Shown here piece by piece: positions 44,073 to 54,464 of a stretch of DNA of 64,000 nt. A program made the translations under genes and the position numbers. Positions within the stretch are counted from its first letter, which is position 1; each line of letters starts with the position of its first letter. The notes beneath the pieces are model-generated. The model made no database searches, was not told where the DNA came from, and worked only from the letters and a program-made list of their open reading frames with translations. This stretch comes from Betaproteobacteria bacterium HGW-Betaproteobacteria-9 (lineage in GTDB: Bacteria > Pseudomonadota > Gammaproteobacteria > Burkholderiales > Burkholderiaceae_C). Location of the stretch: contig PHCC01000009.1 in the NCBI GenBank assembly GCA_002842215.1, positions 104,570 through 168,569 on the forward strand. Direction: 5' to 3'.

Positions 44073-45176
44073 CTACGCCGCGCCGATGTTCGGCACCAGC
44101 GCGCCGGCATTCTGACCACTGCGCAGTGCGGCGGTGAAGGCCAGCATGCCGTCGATCGGCAGCCGCGCACGCGGGATCAGCGCCGGGTCCACGTGGATCT
44201 GGTTCAGGCCTTTTTCCAGCACCTGAGCCACGCCGGCCAAGCCATTCATGGCCATCCAGGGGCAGTGCGCGCAGCTCTTGCAGGTGGCGCTGTTACCGGC
44301 GGTGGGCGCCTCGATGAACACCTTGCCCGGGTTCTGCTGGCGCAGCATGTGCATCATGCCGTTGTCGGTGGCGACGATGAACTCGTGGGCATCCATCTCG
44401 TGCGCCGCCTTCAGGATGCCGGAAGTCGATCCCACCGCATCGGCGAGCGCCACCACGTCGGCCGGACTTTCCGGGTGCACCAGCACCTTGGCGTTCGGGT
44501 GCTCCTTCTTCAACGCTTCCAGCTCGAAGGCCTTGAACTCGTCGTGCACGATGCACGAGCCGTTCCACATCAGCATGTCGGCACCGGTCTCGCGCTGGAT
44601 GTAGCCGCCCAGGTGCTTGTCGGGCGCCCAGAGGATCTTGTGGCCTTTGTCCTTGAGCGCGCGCACGATGTCGAGCGCGCAGCTGGAAGTCACGAGCCAG
44701 TCCGAGCGCGCCTTCACCGCGGCGCTGGTGTTGGCGTAGACCACCACGGTGCGGTCGGGGTGGGCATCACAGAACGCGCTGAACTCGTCGATGGGGCACC
44801 CCAGGTCGAGCGAGCAGTTGGCGTCCAGATCGGGCATCAGCACGGTCTTTTCCGGGCTCAGGATCTTGGCGGTTTCACCCATAAAACGCACGCCAGAGAC
44901 CACCAGCGTCTGCGCCGCATGGTCGCGACCGAAACGCGCCATTTCCAGCGAGTCGCTCACGATGCCGCCGGTCTCGATGGCCAGGTCCTGCAGGTCGGGG
45001 TGCACGTAGTAGTGCGACACCATGACCGCATTGCGCTCCTTCAGCAGGCTGCGAATCTTGTCCTTGAGTTCGGCGCGCTGTTTCGGGCCGGGCTCGACCG
45101 GTACACGCGCCCAGGCGTGTTTCGTCGGGCAGGCCGGCTGTTCGTATTCGACATCGATGATGGCTTCGTTGCTCAT
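44073..45176 (-). CDS. nadA: Quinolinate synthase
   Basis: [4Fe-4S] enzyme condensing iminoaspartate and dihydroxyacetone phosphate to quinolinate in NAD synthesis. 367 residues. Cluster Cys are in [11 protein letters not shown] and [13 protein letters not shown], with a third in TSSCALDIV; substrate segments include [28 protein letters not shown] and [22 protein letters not shown]. It overlaps nadC by 4 nt. Confidence 0.96.
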   Translation of the reverse strand: MSNEAIIDVEYEQPACPTKHAWARVPVEPGPKQRAELKDKIRSLLKERNAVMVSHYYVHPDLQDLAIETGGIVSDSLEMARFGRDHAAQTLVVSGVRFMGETAKILSPEKTVLMPDLDANCSLDLGCPIDEFSAFCDAHPDRTVVVYANTSAAVKARSDWLVTSSCALDIVRALKDKGHKILWAPDKHLGGYIQRETGADMLMWNGSCIVHDEFKAFELEALKKEHPNAKVLVHPESPADVVALADAVGSTSGILKAAHEMDAHEFIVATDNGMMHMLRQQNPGKVFIEAPTAGNSATCKSCAHCPWMAMNGLAGVAQVLEKGLNQIHVDPALIPRARLPIDGMLAFTAALRSGQNAGALVPNIGAA

Positions 45177-46039
45177 GTCAGTTGCTCCATCCGCATCGAG
45201 AAATCGATCGCTTTCACGTCCTTGGTCAGGGCCCCGATGGATATGCGGTCCACCCCGGTTTCCGCAAGGGCGCGCACCGTCTGCAGGTTCACGCCGCCCG
45301 ATATCTCCAGGATGGCCCGGTCCGCGTTGCGCCGCACGGCTTCCTGCAGGGTGGGAATGTCCATGTTGTCGAGCAGGACCATCCGGGCACCGCAGGCCAG
45401 CGCTTCGTCCAGCTGCGCCAGGGTCTCGACCTCGATCTCGACAAAACGCGCCTGGGGTGCCGTTGCCTGCACGCGCTTCAACACGGCCTCAACACCACCC
45501 GCGGCAGCAATGTGGTTTTCCTTGATCAGCACCGCGTCATAGAGCCCAATGCGGTGATTCACACCGCCACCGGTCTTCACGGCGTACTTCTGCGCCAGGC
45601 GCAGTCCCGGGATGGTCTTTCGCGTGTCCACGATGGCTGCGCGCGTGCCCTCAACGGCATCGACGAACACCGCCGTCTTGGTGGCCACGGCCGAGAGCAG
45701 TTGCAGGAAGTTGAGCGCGGTGCGCTCGGCGGTCAACAGGGCCTGGGCGTTGCCGGTGATCTCCAGCACCACCTGGTCGGCCACGCAGCGCTGGCCCTCC
45801 GCCACGTGCCAGGTCAGGCGGGCCTTGGGGTCACAGGCCAGCACGGCCGCTTCCACCCAGGGTGCGCCGCAGATCACGGCGGGCTCACGCGCGAGGATGC
45901 GCGCATGGGCGCTGCGCGAGGGATCCACCAGCGCCGCGGTGAGGTCACCGCTGGCCACGTCCTCGGCCAGCGCGCGGGCCACATCGGCGCCCGCCAGTTC
46001 GGCCAGATCGGCCACCGTGAATTCAGAGAGGTGTTTCAT
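45173..46039 (-). CDS. nadC: Nicotinate-nucleotide pyrophosphorylase (carboxylating)
   Basis: Quinolinate phosphoribosyltransferase, 288 residues, making NaMN from quinolinate and PRPP. Landmarks are [71 protein letters not shown], and [31 protein letters not shown]. Coupled to nadA by a 4-nt stop/start overlap, here with nadA upstream. ATG 46039 gives the normal N-terminus. Confidence 0.96.
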   Translation of the reverse strand: MKHLSEFTVADLAELAGADVARALAEDVASGDLTAALVDPSRSAHARILAREPAVICGAPWVEAAVLACDPKARLTWHVAEGQRCVADQVVLEITGNAQALLTAERTALNFLQLLSAVATKTAVFVDAVEGTRAAIVDTRKTIPGLRLAQKYAVKTGGGVNHRIGLYDAVLIKENHIAAAGGVEAVLKRVQATAPQARFVEIEVETLAQLDEALACGARMVLLDNMDIPTLQEAVRRNADRAILEISGGVNLQTVRALAETGVDRISIGALTKDVKAIDFSMRMEQLT

Positions 46040-46042
46040 GGG

Positions 46043-46070
46043 TTGCAAGCATAACGGGATCGCATATAGT
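46043..46070 (+). promoter_or_regulatory. Candidate sigma-70 promoter for panB
   Basis: TTGCAA (46043-46048), 16-nt spacer, TATAGT (46065-46070), 36 nt before the panB start in the divergent nadC-panB spacer. Confidence 0.45.
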
Positions 46071-46105
46071 GCCCCCCATCCAAAGCCCACGCAAAGGGGA
46101 TCCCC

Positions 46106-46996
46106 ATGAGTCCACCAAAATCAGCCGCGCCGACCAGCGGCACGCCCTACGGCACCCTGCCGTCGGCTTCGCCCATGCCGCAGCGCAAGCCGGTCAGCTT
46201 GCCACGGTTGCAGGAGATGCGCGAGCGGGGGGAAAAGATCACCATGCTCACGGCCTACGACGCCACCTTTGCCGCCGTGGCCGATGCCGCTGGCGTGGAG
46301 TGCATTCTGGTGGGCGACTCGCTGGGCATGGTCTGCCAGGGTCTGTCCAGCACCACCGGTGTCACGCTGGACACCATGCGTTACCACACCGAAAGCGTGG
46401 TGCGCGGCCTGCAGCGCGTTCAGGCCACCGCCTGGGTGATCGGCGACCTGCCCTTTGGCAGTTACCACGAGTCGAAAGAGCAGGCCCTGCGCAGCGCCGC
46501 CGTGTTGATGCACGCCGGTGCCCACATGGTCAAGCTTGAAGGCGGTGGCTGGACCGCCGACACGGTGCGCTTCTTGGTGGAACGTGGCATCCCGGTCTGT
46601 GCCCACCTGGGCCTGACGCCACAGACCGTGCACGCGCTGGGCGGCTACCGCGTGCAGGGCCGTGGCGACGCCGCCGCGCTGCAACTGCGTCGCCACGCCA
46701 TCGATCTGCAGGACGCCGGCGCCACCATGCTGGTGCTGGAGATGGTGCCCGCGGCCCTGTCGACCGAGATCACGACCGAACTCAAGACCTGCCACACCAT
46801 CGGCATCGGCGCCGGCAAGGGCACGGCCGGCCAGGTGCTGGTGATGCACGACATGCTGGGCATCAACCTCGGCAAGAACCCGAAGTTCGTGCGCAACTTC
46901 ATGGAAGGCGCCAGCAGCGTGCGTGACGCCATGGCCGCGTACGTGGCGGCCGTGAAGGACGGCAGCTTCCCGGACGACAGCCTGCACGCCTGGTAA
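46106..46996 (+). CDS. panB: 3-methyl-2-oxobutanoate hydroxymethyltransferase
   Basis: First committed step of pantothenate synthesis, forming ketopantoate. 296 residues. [54 protein letters not shown] and [20 protein letters not shown] are diagnostic, and [21 protein letters not shown] lies near the end. A nonconserved 30-residue N-terminal extension precedes the core. Followed by a palindromic repeat and then panC. Confidence 0.96.
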   Translation: MSPPKSAAPTSGTPYGTLPSASPMPQRKPVSLPRLQEMRERGEKITMLTAYDATFAAVADAAGVECILVGDSLGMVCQGLSSTTGVTLDTMRYHTESVVRGLQRVQATAWVIGDLPFGSYHESKEQALRSAAVLMHAGAHMVKLEGGGWTADTVRFLVERGIPVCAHLGLTPQTVHALGGYRVQGRGDAAALQLRRHAIDLQDAGATMLVLEMVPAALSTEITTELKTCHTIGIGAGKGTAGQVLVMHDMLGINLGKNPKFVRNFMEGASSVRDAMAAYVAAVKDGSFPDDSLHAW

Positions 46997-47003
46997 AACA
47001 GGC

Positions 47004-47082
47004 CCACCCCCGCAGCGCCTGCTGCGCTACCCCCTCCAGGGGGCGGCGCTGGCGGCCCGGCGAAGCCGGTTCCGCGGCGCCC
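47004..47082 (+). repeat. GC-rich palindromic intergenic repeat, copy 5
   Basis: CCCCCGCAGCGCCTGCTGCGCTACCCCCTCCAGGGGGCGGCGCTGGCGGCCCGGCGAAGCCGGTTCCGCGGCGCC pattern; matches copy 2 almost base for base in its right half. Lies between panB and panC. Confidence 0.8.
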
Positions 47083-47109
47083 CTCGATAAGACTCCCCCC
47101 CGCAATCCT

Positions 47110-47976
47110 ATGAGACTCGTTCACACCATCGAAGACCTGCGCGCCGCCTTGCGCCCGTACAACTCACCGGCTTTTGTGCCCACCATGGGCAATCTGCACG
47201 AGGGTCATCTGGATCTGGTTCGCACGGCCCAGCCGCTGGGTGATGTGACGGTGTCCAGCATCTTCGTCAACCGCCTGCAGTTTGCGCCCCACGAAGATTT
47301 CGACACCTATCCGCGCACCTTGCAGGCCGACTGCGCCCGGCTGGAGCAAGCCGGTTGCGACGTGGTGTTCGCGCCCTCCGAAAAGGAGCTGTATCCCGAC
47401 CCCCAGGGCTACAAGATCCAGCCGCCGTCCGAGCTGGCCGACATCCTGGAAGGGCATTTCCGACCCGGTTTCTTCATCGGGGTCTGCACCGTGGTGATGA
47501 AGCTGTTCCAGTGCGTGTTCTCGGAAGCCAAAGGCCCGCGTCATGCCCTTTTCGGCAAAAAGGACTACCAGCAGCAGATGGTGATCCGCTGCATGGTGCA
47601 GCAGTTCGCCCTGCCGGTTCAGATCGTGGCCGGCGAAACGCAGCGCGCTGCGGACGGCCTGGCGCTGAGTTCACGCAACGGCTATCTCAGCGAGAGCGAG
47701 CGTGCCGAAGCGGTGCAGCTGTCGCTTGCACTGCGGGGTCTGGCGCGTGACGCTTTGGCCGCTGCGGCGAGTTTGCCCAACCACCAGTCCACGCTGGAAG
47801 AGAAGGCCATGAGGGCATTGGCAGGACGCGGCTGGCAACCCGACTACCTGACGGTTCGCCGCCGACAAGACCTGCAGTCGCCCACCGCGGCAGACGCGAT
47901 CACCCCCGGCGCCCTTGTGGTGCTGGGTGCTGCGCGCCTGGGCAACACCCGATTGATCGACAACTTCGAGATTTAG
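47110..47976 (+). CDS. panC: Pantothenate synthetase (pantoate-beta-alanine ligase)
   Basis: ATP-dependent condensation of pantoate with beta-alanine; 288 residues. [14 protein letters not shown] carries the HxGH nucleotide motif; [39 protein letters not shown] and [13 protein letters not shown] are all family signatures. GNLHEG has Asn where many enzymes have Ala/Tyr. Confidence 0.96.
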   Translation: MRLVHTIEDLRAALRPYNSPAFVPTMGNLHEGHLDLVRTAQPLGDVTVSSIFVNRLQFAPHEDFDTYPRTLQADCARLEQAGCDVVFAPSEKELYPDPQGYKIQPPSELADILEGHFRPGFFIGVCTVVMKLFQCVFSEAKGPRHALFGKKDYQQQMVIRCMVQQFALPVQIVAGETQRAADGLALSSRNGYLSESERAEAVQLSLALRGLARDALAAAASLPNHQSTLEEKAMRALAGRGWQPDYLTVRRRQDLQSPTAADAITPGALVVLGAARLGNTRLIDNFEI

Positions 47977-47978
47977 AG

Positions 47979-48058
47979 CGCCCCCTGCTCCGCTACGCGG
48001 CCTTCTCCTGAGAGAGGGACAACACCTGCGGCCCGGCAAAGCCGGTTCCGTGGTGTTT
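47979..48058 (+). repeat. GC-rich palindromic intergenic repeat, copy 6 (degenerate)
   Basis: CGCCCCCTGCTCCGCTACGCGGCC then a decayed centre (TCTCCTGAGAGAGGGA), and the conserved end GCGGCCCGGCAAAGCCGGTTCCG. Lies between panC and gpsA, which converge. Confidence 0.65.
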
Positions 48059-48107
48059 CTGGATCAAGCCCTTCGCGCCGGATGCATCACGGCAAAACCG
48101 CTCGGCT

Positions 48108-49118
48108 CTACTGCGCCTCGTCCTTCGGATCACGCCCCATCAGCGCGGCCACCGCCTGGGCAGGCTGCAGCTGGCCGTCCAGCAGCGCCACCACACCCGC
48201 CGAAATGGGCATGTCCACGCCCAGCATCTGCGCGCGCTGCACCACGGTGCGCGCGCTGTAAACGCCCTCGGCCACGTGGCCCAGCGAGTCCACCGCCTGC
48301 TGCAGGCTCAAGCCCTGCGCGAGCAGTTGCCCCACCTTGCGGTTGCGTGAGAGATCGCCGGTAGCCGTGAGCACCAGGTCCCCCAGACCCGAGAGGCCCA
48401 TGAAGGTCTCGGTCCGTGCCCCCAGCGCCTGCCCCAGACGGGTCATTTCGGCCAGACCGCGGGTGATCAGCGCGGCACGCGCGTTGAGTCCGAGGTTCAG
48501 CCCGTCGCACAGACCGGTGGCGATGGCCAGCACGTTCTTCACCGCGCCACCGACTTCCACCCCCACGATGTCTTCATTGGCATAGACCCGGAGCGTGGGG
48601 CTGTGAAAAGCCGCCACCAGCGCATCGCGCACACTGGCGTGCTCGCTGGCGGCCACCAGCGCGGTGGGCTGGCCGCGCGCCACTTCCTGGGCAAAACTGG
48701 GGCCACTGAGCACACCAGCGCGCAGGTCGGGCGCCACCAACGCACGGATTTCATGGCCCAGCAGACCCGGAGACGCGTCGCCTTGCGGTGCTTCGAACCC
48801 CTTGCACAGCCAGGCCACGGGCACGGACACACCGCGCAAGCGTTCGAGCATGCCACGCAGGGCCGCCATGGGCGTGCCCACCACGACGAGGTCGGCATGG
48901 GCCCACAGGGCCTCGGCATCGCCCAGCTCAGTGCCCACGACATCCAGCGAAGGCGGCAGCGCGATACCGGGCAGGTAACGCCGGTTTTCGCGTGTCACCC
49001 GCATGTCGGCCACCTGCTGCGCGTCGCGCGCCCAGAGACGGACACGGTGCGGCTGGCACGCAGCACTGATGGCCAGCGCCGTGCCCCAGGCGCCGGCACC
49101 CAAAACAACGATGTTCAT
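48108..49118 (-). CDS. gpsA: Glycerol-3-phosphate dehydrogenase [NAD(P)+]
   Basis: Makes sn-glycerol 3-phosphate from DHAP for phospholipids; 336 residues. NAD(P) motif [13 protein letters not shown] at the N-terminus, [27 protein letters not shown], catalytic Lys in [17 protein letters not shown], and [17 protein letters not shown] 49118 gives the standard [12 protein letters not shown] start. Downstream of secB by 26 nt in the same direction, and the secB-gpsA pairing is typical. Confidence 0.96.
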   Translation of the reverse strand: MNIVVLGAGAWGTALAISAACQPHRVRLWARDAQQVADMRVTRENRRYLPGIALPPSLDVVGTELGDAEALWAHADLVVVGTPMAALRGMLERLRGVSVPVAWLCKGFEAPQGDASPGLLGHEIRALVAPDLRAGVLSGPSFAQEVARGQPTALVAASEHASVRDALVAAFHSPTLRVYANEDIVGVEVGGAVKNVLAIATGLCDGLNLGLNARAALITRGLAEMTRLGQALGARTETFMGLSGLGDLVLTATGDLSRNRKVGQLLAQGLSLQQAVDSLGHVAEGVYSARTVVQRAQMLGVDMPISAGVVALLDGQLQPAQAVAALMGRDPKDEAQ

Positions 49119-49144
49119 GCGGGGTTCGCCAGCGGAACGCCGGT

Positions 49145-49600
49145 TTACTGCGTGACGATGCGCGGCGCGTCTTCGGCGGCTTGGGCCTGCTGCTGTTCGT
49201 ACATGGCCTGGAAGTTGATTTCGGCCAGGTGCACGGGCGGGAAGCCGGCGCGCTGGATCAGGTCGGCCACGTTGCCACGCAGGTAGGGATAGACGATCTG
49301 CGGGCAGGCGATGCCCATGATCGGGCCCATCTGCTCTTGCGGCAGGTTGCGGATCTCGAAGATGCCGGCCTGCTTGGCTTCGACCAGGAACACCGTCTTG
49401 TCCTTGATCTTGGTCGTCACGGTGGCGGTGACGCAGATCTCGTACACGCCGTCGGCCGCCGGGTTGGCTTCCACGCCGAGCTGGATGTCCACCGAAGGCT
49501 GCTCCTGCTCCAGCAGGATGGAAGGCGAATTGGGCTGCTCCAGCGAAGCCTCCTTGAGGTAGATGCGCTGGATCTGGAAGGTGGGATCTTGGTCGGCCAT
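49145..49600 (-). CDS. secB: Protein-export chaperone SecB
   Basis: Tetrameric cytoplasmic chaperone targeting preproteins to SecA; 151 residues. [49 protein letters not shown] and [32 protein letters not shown] are conserved SecB blocks. Confidence 0.97.
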   Translation of the reverse strand: MADQDPTFQIQRIYLKEASLEQPNSPSILLEQEQPSVDIQLGVEANPAADGVYEICVTATVTTKIKDKTVFLVEAKQAGIFEIRNLPQEQMGPIMGIACPQIVYPYLRGNVADLIQRAGFPPVHLAEINFQAMYEQQQAQAAEDAPRIVTQ

Positions 49601-49621
49601 GAGGGTCTTTCAGGAGGTCGG

Positions 49622-49663
49622 AAAAAAACAAACCCGCCGGGGAATGAGGTTCCCGCAGCGGGT
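49622..49663 (-). terminator. Rho-independent terminator downstream of grxC
   Basis: On the minus strand the outer stem ACCCGC/GCGGGT encloses an inner GGGAA/TTCCC pairing and is followed by TTTGTTTTTTT. It lies about 60 nt beyond the grxC stop and 22 nt upstream of secB, so it separates the two transcripts. Confidence 0.8.
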
Positions 49664-49720
49664 ACAGCGCCGATTATCTCAGCAGCGCCGGGAGGCCCGA
49701 AAACCGGGCCGGTGTCGTCA

Positions 49721-49978
49721 TCAGGCTTGCAGCAGCGGCACCAGACCACCGCGCGCGTCCAGCGCGTGCAGGTCGTCGCAGCCCCCCACGTGCAGGTCCC
49801 CGATGAAGATTTGCGGCACGCTGGTGCGCCCGGTCAATTCGGTCATGCGGGTGCGCACATCGGACTTGCCATCGACCACGATTTCTTCGTAGTCGGTCAC
49901 CCCCCGCTTCTGCAGCAAAGCCTTGGCCCGGCTGCAAAAGGGGCAGTAGTCACTGGAATAGATTTTGACGTGGGCCAA
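49721..49978 (-). CDS. grxC: Glutaredoxin 3
   Basis: Small thiol-disulfide oxidoreductase with CPFC active site in YSSDYCPFCSRAKALL and TSVPQIFIGDLHVGGCDDL (cis-Pro and GSH-binding segment). The start is chosen as TTG 49978 because AGGAG stands 7 nt before it, giving AHVKIYSSDY after the initiator, as usual for GrxC (85 residues). The ATG at 49993 would add five residues but has no ribosome-binding site. Followed by a terminator. Confidence 0.92.
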   Translation of the reverse strand: MAHVKIYSSDYCPFCSRAKALLQKRGVTDYEEIVVDGKSDVRTRMTELTGRTSVPQIFIGDLHVGGCDDLHALDARGGLVPLLQA

Positions 49979-50048
49979 TTCAAAACTCCTCATTCAATCA
50001 AATATGAACCAAGAACTTCGCCGGAGCGCGTGCCCGATCCCGCACACG

Positions 50049-50120
50049 CCGAAGAACCGGCTTCGCCGGGCCAAAGGCGTGGTCCCCCTGGGGGGAAGAC
50101 GCGAAGCGGCGCAGGGGGAT
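50049..50120 (-). repeat. GC-rich palindromic intergenic repeat, copy 7
   Basis: GAAGAACCGGCTTCGCCGGGCC hairpin, central GTCCCCCTGGGGGGAAGACGCGAAGCGGCGCAGGGGG. Lies between the ends of grxC's upstream region and the rhodanese gene. Confidence 0.75.
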
Positions 50121-50122
50121 GA

Positions 50123-50530
50123 CTATCTCTCCACCGGCATGCTGGCCGCGCGCCAGGCGCTCAGCCCCCCGGAAAGGGAGTGGGCGTTTTCGTAGCCCAG
50201 CTTCTTGGCCACCGCCACCGCCCGGCGCGAACGCATGCCCGAAGCGCAGACCAGAATCACCGGCGTGGCCTTGTTTTTCACCATGCCGGGCAATTTGGCT
50301 TCCAGCTCGGCAAGCGGCAGGTTTTTGGCTCCCGCCACATGACCGGCGGCGAACTCGTCCGAGCCACACACATCCACCACAGCGGCTTTTTGGCGGTTGA
50401 TCAGCTGCACCGCTTCGGTGACATTGACCGACCCGGCCCCCGCGCCGCCCGACAAGGCCGGCCACATCAGCAGGGCCCCCGAGGTCAGCGCCACGGCGAT
50501 CAACATCCAGTTTTCGAGAAAGAAACTCAC
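50123..50530 (-). CDS. Membrane-anchored rhodanese-like protein
   Basis: 135 residues: an N-terminal TM helix ([17 protein letters not shown]) and a single rhodanese domain with [27 protein letters not shown]. The active-site Cys lies in [21 protein letters not shown], an intact CxxGxR loop. It sits upstream of grxC in the conserved rhodanese-grxC-secB-gpsA order. Probably a periplasm- or cytosol-facing sulfurtransferase; partner unknown. Confidence 0.88.
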   Translation of the reverse strand: MSFFLENWMLIAVALTSGALLMWPALSGGAGAGSVNVTEAVQLINRQKAAVVDVCGSDEFAAGHVAGAKNLPLAELEAKLPGMVKNKATPVILVCASGMRSRRAVAVAKKLGYENAHSLSGGLSAWRAASMPVER

Positions 50531-50647
50531 AGGTACGACCTTTCAGTTAAGCCTGAGATTTTAGAATGTATGGCTGGCCCGCGCTGGCAGACCCTTTTGG
50601 CCCGGGGTGTCCCGGACCGCTATTTGTCCTTTACGCACCTGCCCTCC

Positions 50648-51391
50648 ATGTACAAACTCGTCCTGATTCGCCACGGCGAATCCACCTGGAACCTCGAAAA
50701 CCGCTTCACCGGCTGGACCGACGTCGAGCTCACGCCCACCGGCGTCTCGCAGGCCATGTCAGCCGGCAAGCTGCTCAAGGCCGAAGGCTACGAATTCGAC
50801 ATTGCCTACACCTCGGTGCTCAAGCGCGCGATCCACACCCTGAACTACTGCCTGGACGAGATGGACCGCACCTGGCTGCCGGTGGTGAAAGACTGGCGCC
50901 TGAACGAGCGCCACTATGGTGGCCTGCAGGGCCTGAACAAGGCCGACATGGCCAAACAGTTCGGCGACGAACAGGTCCTCATCTGGCGCCGCAGCTACGA
51001 CACGCCGCCGCCCGCGCTGGAAGCCAGCGACCCGCGCAGCGAACGCAGCGACCGCCGCTACGCCAACCTCCAGCCGGAGCAGGTACCCCTGACCGAATGC
51101 CTCAAGGACACCGTGGCGCGCGTCATGCCGTTCTGGCAACAGGTGCTGGCCCCCACCATCCAGAGCGGAAAACGGGTGGTGATCGCCGCCCACGGCAACA
51201 GCATCCGCGCCATGGTCAAGTACCTGGACGGTATTTCCGACGCCGACATCGTCAACCTGAACATCCCCAACGGCATCCCGCTGGTCTACGAGCTGGACGC
51301 CGGCCTCCAGCCGATCAAGAGCTACTACCTGGGTGACGCCGAAGCCGCTGCGAGGGCCGCGGCGGCCGTGGCCAGCCAGGGCAAAGCCTGA
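50648..51391 (+). CDS. gpmA: 2,3-bisphosphoglycerate-dependent phosphoglycerate mutase
   Basis: Interconverts 2- and 3-phosphoglycerate in glycolysis; 247 residues. Phospho-His9 in [49 protein letters not shown] and [17 protein letters not shown] (second His). ATG 50648 is the standard start; the frame extends upstream without conservation. A hairpin follows 9 nt after the stop. Confidence 0.96.
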   Translation: MYKLVLIRHGESTWNLENRFTGWTDVELTPTGVSQAMSAGKLLKAEGYEFDIAYTSVLKRAIHTLNYCLDEMDRTWLPVVKDWRLNERHYGGLQGLNKADMAKQFGDEQVLIWRRSYDTPPPALEASDPRSERSDRRYANLQPEQVPLTECLKDTVARVMPFWQQVLAPTIQSGKRVVIAAHGNSIRAMVKYLDGISDADIVNLNIPNGIPLVYELDAGLQPIKSYYLGDAEAAARAAAAVASQGKA

Positions 51392-51400
51392 TCGGAAGGT

Positions 51401-51421
51401 CCGTTTGCTTCAGGCAAACGG
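51401..51421 (+). terminator. Hairpin after gpmA, weak or factor-dependent terminator
   Basis: CCGTTTGC-TTCAG-GCAAACGG, a perfect 8-bp stem with a 5-nt loop, beginning 10 nt after the gpmA stop. No T-run follows (AATTGGTG), so termination would be weak; it may stabilise the gpmA mRNA. Confidence 0.55.
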
Positions 51422-51542
51422 AATTGGTGTACTTGAAAAGCGCCTGGAACCGAATCTTCAGGCGGTGCTCCAAGGTGTATATTGGTCCGCTGGCGTGGTC
51501 GGGCTGTTGCCGACGCGCTGGCGTCTTTTTTGAGGTATTTCC

Positions 51543-53036
51543 ATGGGCAAGCAAGTGAGTCACAAGTTGAAGATTGCGGGATGGGTGGCGGTCGGCGCCG
51601 TCGCCGGGGCTCTCACGACGGTGCAGCTGCAGGCCGTCGCGCGCAACACGCTGACGCCGCTCCCGCTGGAAGAACTGCAGCAACTCGCCGCGGTGTTCGG
51701 CATGGTCAAGACCGACTATGTGGAGCCTGTGGATGAAAAGCAGCTGATCTCGGACGCCATCTCGGGCATGGTCGCCAGCCTGGACCCGCATTCCCAGTAC
51801 TTCGACAAGAAGTCGTTCAAGGAATTCCGCGAGGGCACCAGCGGCCGCTTTGTTGGCGTGGGCATCGAGATCACCATGGAAGACGGCCTGGTGAAGGTGG
51901 TTTCGCCGATTGAGGACTCCCCCGCTTTCCGCGCCGGTCTCAAGTCGGGCGACCTCATCACCAAGATCGACGACACAGCGGTCAAGGGTCTGAGCATCAA
52001 CGACGCCGTCAAGCTCATGCGCGGCGAGCCGCGCACCAAGGTCTTGCTCACCATCTTCCGCAAGGATGAAAACCGCACATTCCCGGTGACGATCACGCGC
52101 GAAGAAATCAAGACCCAGAGCGTGAAGACCAAGGTCGTCGAACCGGGTTACGCCTGGGTGCGCGTTTCGCAGTTCCAGGACCGCACGATCGAAGACTTCT
52201 CCCGCAAGGTCGAGGCGCTGTACAAGGAAGATCCGAAGATCAAGGGCGTGGTGCTGGACCTGCGCAACGACCCGGGTGGTCTGCTGGACGCGGCGGTGGC
52301 CCTGTCGGCCGCCTTCCTGCCGGAAAACGTGACCGTGGTGTCCACCAACGGCCAGCTGGCCGACAGCAAATCAGTCTACACGGCCGCTCCGCAACATTAC
52401 CTGCGCCGCGGAGGCACCGACCCCATCAAGCGCCTGAGCGAAAACACCAAAGGCTTCCTGAAAACCGTGCCGCTGGTGGTGCTGGTCAACGAAGGCTCCG
52501 CCTCGGCGAGTGAAATCGTCGCTGGTGCCCTGCAGGATCACAAGCGGGCCAAAATCCTCGGCAGCCAGACCTTTGGCAAGGGCTCGGTGCAGACCGTGCG
52601 CCCCCTGGGGCCCGATACCGGCCTGAAGCTCACCACCGCACGCTATTACACGCCCTCGGGCAAATCGATCCAGGCCACGGGCATCGTGCCGGACGTGATG
52701 GTCGACGAAACGCTGGAAGGCAATGTGTTCGCCGCCCTGCGCACCCGTGAGGCCGACCTGCAGAAACACCTCGGCAACGGCAATGAGGTCAAAGCCACCG
52801 AAACGCCCATGACCGATGCCCAGCGCGCCGCCGAACAGTTGCGCGAGCAGGAGCGCGAGGTGGCCCGCAAGCGGCTGGAAGAAGAGTCGAAGAAAAACCC
52901 GGGACAGCGTCTGGTCCCCGAATTCGGCAGCGAAAAGGACTTCCAGCTCCAGCAGGCGCTCAACCAGCTCAAGGGCCAGCCGGTGATCGTCAGCAAGACC
53001 CAGACCACGCGGCCCCCCGAGAAGAAAGAAAACTGA
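51543..53036 (+). CDS. ctpA: Carboxyl-terminal processing serine protease (S41, CtpA/Prc type)
   Basis: Periplasmic protease of 497 residues, with an N-terminal signal anchor (IAGWVAVGAVAGALTTVQL). The PDZ domain is about 90-170 (VGIEITMEDGLVKVVSPIEDSPAFRAGLKSGDLI). The S41 domain has KGVVLDLRNDPGGLL, the catalytic Ser in LVNEGSASASEIVAGAL and Lys in GSQTFGKGSVQTV. A charged coiled tail follows. It degrades or trims proteins from their C-termini, often with peptidoglycan hydrolases. Confidence 0.94.
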   Translation: MGKQVSHKLKIAGWVAVGAVAGALTTVQLQAVARNTLTPLPLEELQQLAAVFGMVKTDYVEPVDEKQLISDAISGMVASLDPHSQYFDKKSFKEFREGTSGRFVGVGIEITMEDGLVKVVSPIEDSPAFRAGLKSGDLITKIDDTAVKGLSINDAVKLMRGEPRTKVLLTIFRKDENRTFPVTITREEIKTQSVKTKVVEPGYAWVRVSQFQDRTIEDFSRKVEALYKEDPKIKGVVLDLRNDPGGLLDAAVALSAAFLPENVTVVSTNGQLADSKSVYTAAPQHYLRRGGTDPIKRLSENTKGFLKTVPLVVLVNEGSASASEIVAGALQDHKRAKILGSQTFGKGSVQTVRPLGPDTGLKLTTARYYTPSGKSIQATGIVPDVMVDETLEGNVFAALRTREADLQKHLGNGNEVKATETPMTDAQRAAEQLREQEREVARKRLEEESKKNPGQRLVPEFGSEKDFQLQQALNQLKGQPVIVSKTQTTRPPEKKEN

Positions 53037-53074
53037 TCGCAGGCGCGGCCTGCGCCAGCCAGCCTCCGGGGACC

Positions 53075-53839
53075 GTGCCTTTGGACGACCAGCAACTCCT
53101 GCGCTACTCGCGCCACATCCTGCTCAACGAACTCGGCGTCGAAGGCCAGGAGCGGTTGCTGGCTTCGCACGCCCTGGTGATCGGCGCTGGCGGACTGGGT
53201 TCGCCGGTGGCCCTCTACCTGGGCAGCGCTGGCGTCGGCCGCATCACCGTGGTGGACCACGATGTGGTGGACGAAACCAACCTGCAGCGCCAGATCGCCC
53301 ACAACCTGGCCCGCGTGGGCTCGCCCAAGGCCGAATCGGTGCGCGCCGCCATCGGCGCCATCAACCCGGACCCCGACGTGATCCCGGTGGTGCAGCGTGC
53401 CGACGCCGCCCTGCTTGACGAGCTTGTTCCCACGGCCGACGTGGTGATCGACTGCACAGACAACTTTGCCACCCGCCATGCCATCAACCGCGCCTGCGTG
53501 AAGCACCGCAAGCCGCTGGTTTCGGGCGCGGCCATCCGCATGGACGGCCAGCTCAGCGTGTACGACCCCCGGGACGAGGCCTCGCCCTGCTACGCCTGCG
53601 TTTTTCCGGAAAGCAGCGACGTGGAAGAAACCCGCTGCGCCACCATGGGGGTGTTCGCTCCGCTGGTGGGCATCGTCGGCACCCTGCAGGCCGCCGAGGC
53701 GCTCAAGCTGCTCACGGGCCTGGGTTCGCGCCTGACCGGGCGTCTGCTGATGATCGACGGGCGCGATATGGCGTTCACCGAAATCGCCCTCCCCCGCCAC
53801 CCGCAGTGCGCCGTCTGCGGCTCTGCTGCGCTCACCTGA
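53075..53839 (+). CDS. moeB: HesA/MoeB/ThiF-family E1-like adenylyltransferase
   Basis: Adenylates the C-terminal Gly of a ubiquitin-like sulfur carrier (MoaD or ThiS). 254 residues. GAGGLGSPVALYLGSAGVGRITVVDHDVVDETNLQRQI is the nucleotide fold, with KAESVRAAI and DCTDNFATRHAINR. Two Cys pairs, CYAC and CAVC, bind zinc. GTG 53075 start with GGGGA before it. MoeB and ThiF cannot be separated with confidence; no carrier gene adjoins. Its stop abuts the convergent nuclease stop with zero spacing. Confidence 0.88.
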   Translation: MPLDDQQLLRYSRHILLNELGVEGQERLLASHALVIGAGGLGSPVALYLGSAGVGRITVVDHDVVDETNLQRQIAHNLARVGSPKAESVRAAIGAINPDPDVIPVVQRADAALLDELVPTADVVIDCTDNFATRHAINRACVKHRKPLVSGAAIRMDGQLSVYDPRDEASPCYACVFPESSDVEETRCATMGVFAPLVGIVGTLQAAEALKLLTGLGSRLTGRLLMIDGRDMAFTEIALPRHPQCAVCGSAALT

Positions 53840-54409
53840 TCAGGGCAGCGGGCACGGTCCGTGGCGGCGCCGGAAGTCGCGCGGCACTTCGGCATCCCGG
53901 TCTGCAAAAATGCCTTTTTTCTTCGCGCGGGCCTGGCTTTCCTGCACGGCGTAAACGCCCTCGCCGTAGCGCCAGCGGTACGCCCAGGCATGTCCTCGCA
54001 CGACCAGCCAGGCGCCCACATCTTCCCCCTGATGGGTCAGGTGCACCAGGGCCCGTCCGTAGTGGTCGCGATGGCGCTCGTTCACCGTCACCACCTGCCG
54101 GAGCACGCGTGCGGCCAGTGCATCGCGCGCCAACAGCCCACCGGGCTGGCAGATTTCGGGGGCATCCAGCCCGTCGAGCCGCAGCTTGCGGTATTTGCCA
54201 CCTTCCAGGGGTTTGACCCACAGCGTGTCGCCGTCGAACACCCGCGTGACATGGGCCTGGTAGACGCGGGGCGCCTGCGGACGAATGGCGCCCGGCGGGT
54301 CCTTCAACAGGGGCAGCGCAACGGCCGGGATCTGGACGAGCAGTCCGAAACAAAACCACAGGACAGGAACAGGCGACAGGCGGAACAAGGAATGCGGAGG
54401 GAACGACAT
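53840..54409 (-). CDS. Thermonuclease-family (SNase-like) nuclease
   Basis: 189-residue exported nuclease-like protein with a hydrophobic N-terminus (VLWFCFGLLVQIPAVALP). The SNase core shows VTRVFDGDTLWV, KLRLDGLDAPEI and VNERHRDHYGRALVHL, covering calcium-binding Asp and catalytic Arg/Glu positions (Glu in APEI; Arg in GRAL). Convergent with moeB: the two stop codons form the palindrome TGATCA. Confidence 0.88.
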   Translation of the reverse strand: MSFPPHSLFRLSPVPVLWFCFGLLVQIPAVALPLLKDPPGAIRPQAPRVYQAHVTRVFDGDTLWVKPLEGGKYRKLRLDGLDAPEICQPGGLLARDALAARVLRQVVTVNERHRDHYGRALVHLTHQGEDVGAWLVVRGHAWAYRWRYGEGVYAVQESQARAKKKGIFADRDAEVPRDFRRRHGPCPLP

Positions 54410-54464
54410 GGCCCGAGTCTGCCAGCATCGCGCACGGTCGCCGCGCGCCAGACGCGCTGCCGCG

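Noticed and set aside
53837..53842. TGATCA palindrome made by the two abutting convergent stop codons
   Set aside because: A zero-spacing convergent junction is compact but common enough; no further signal found.
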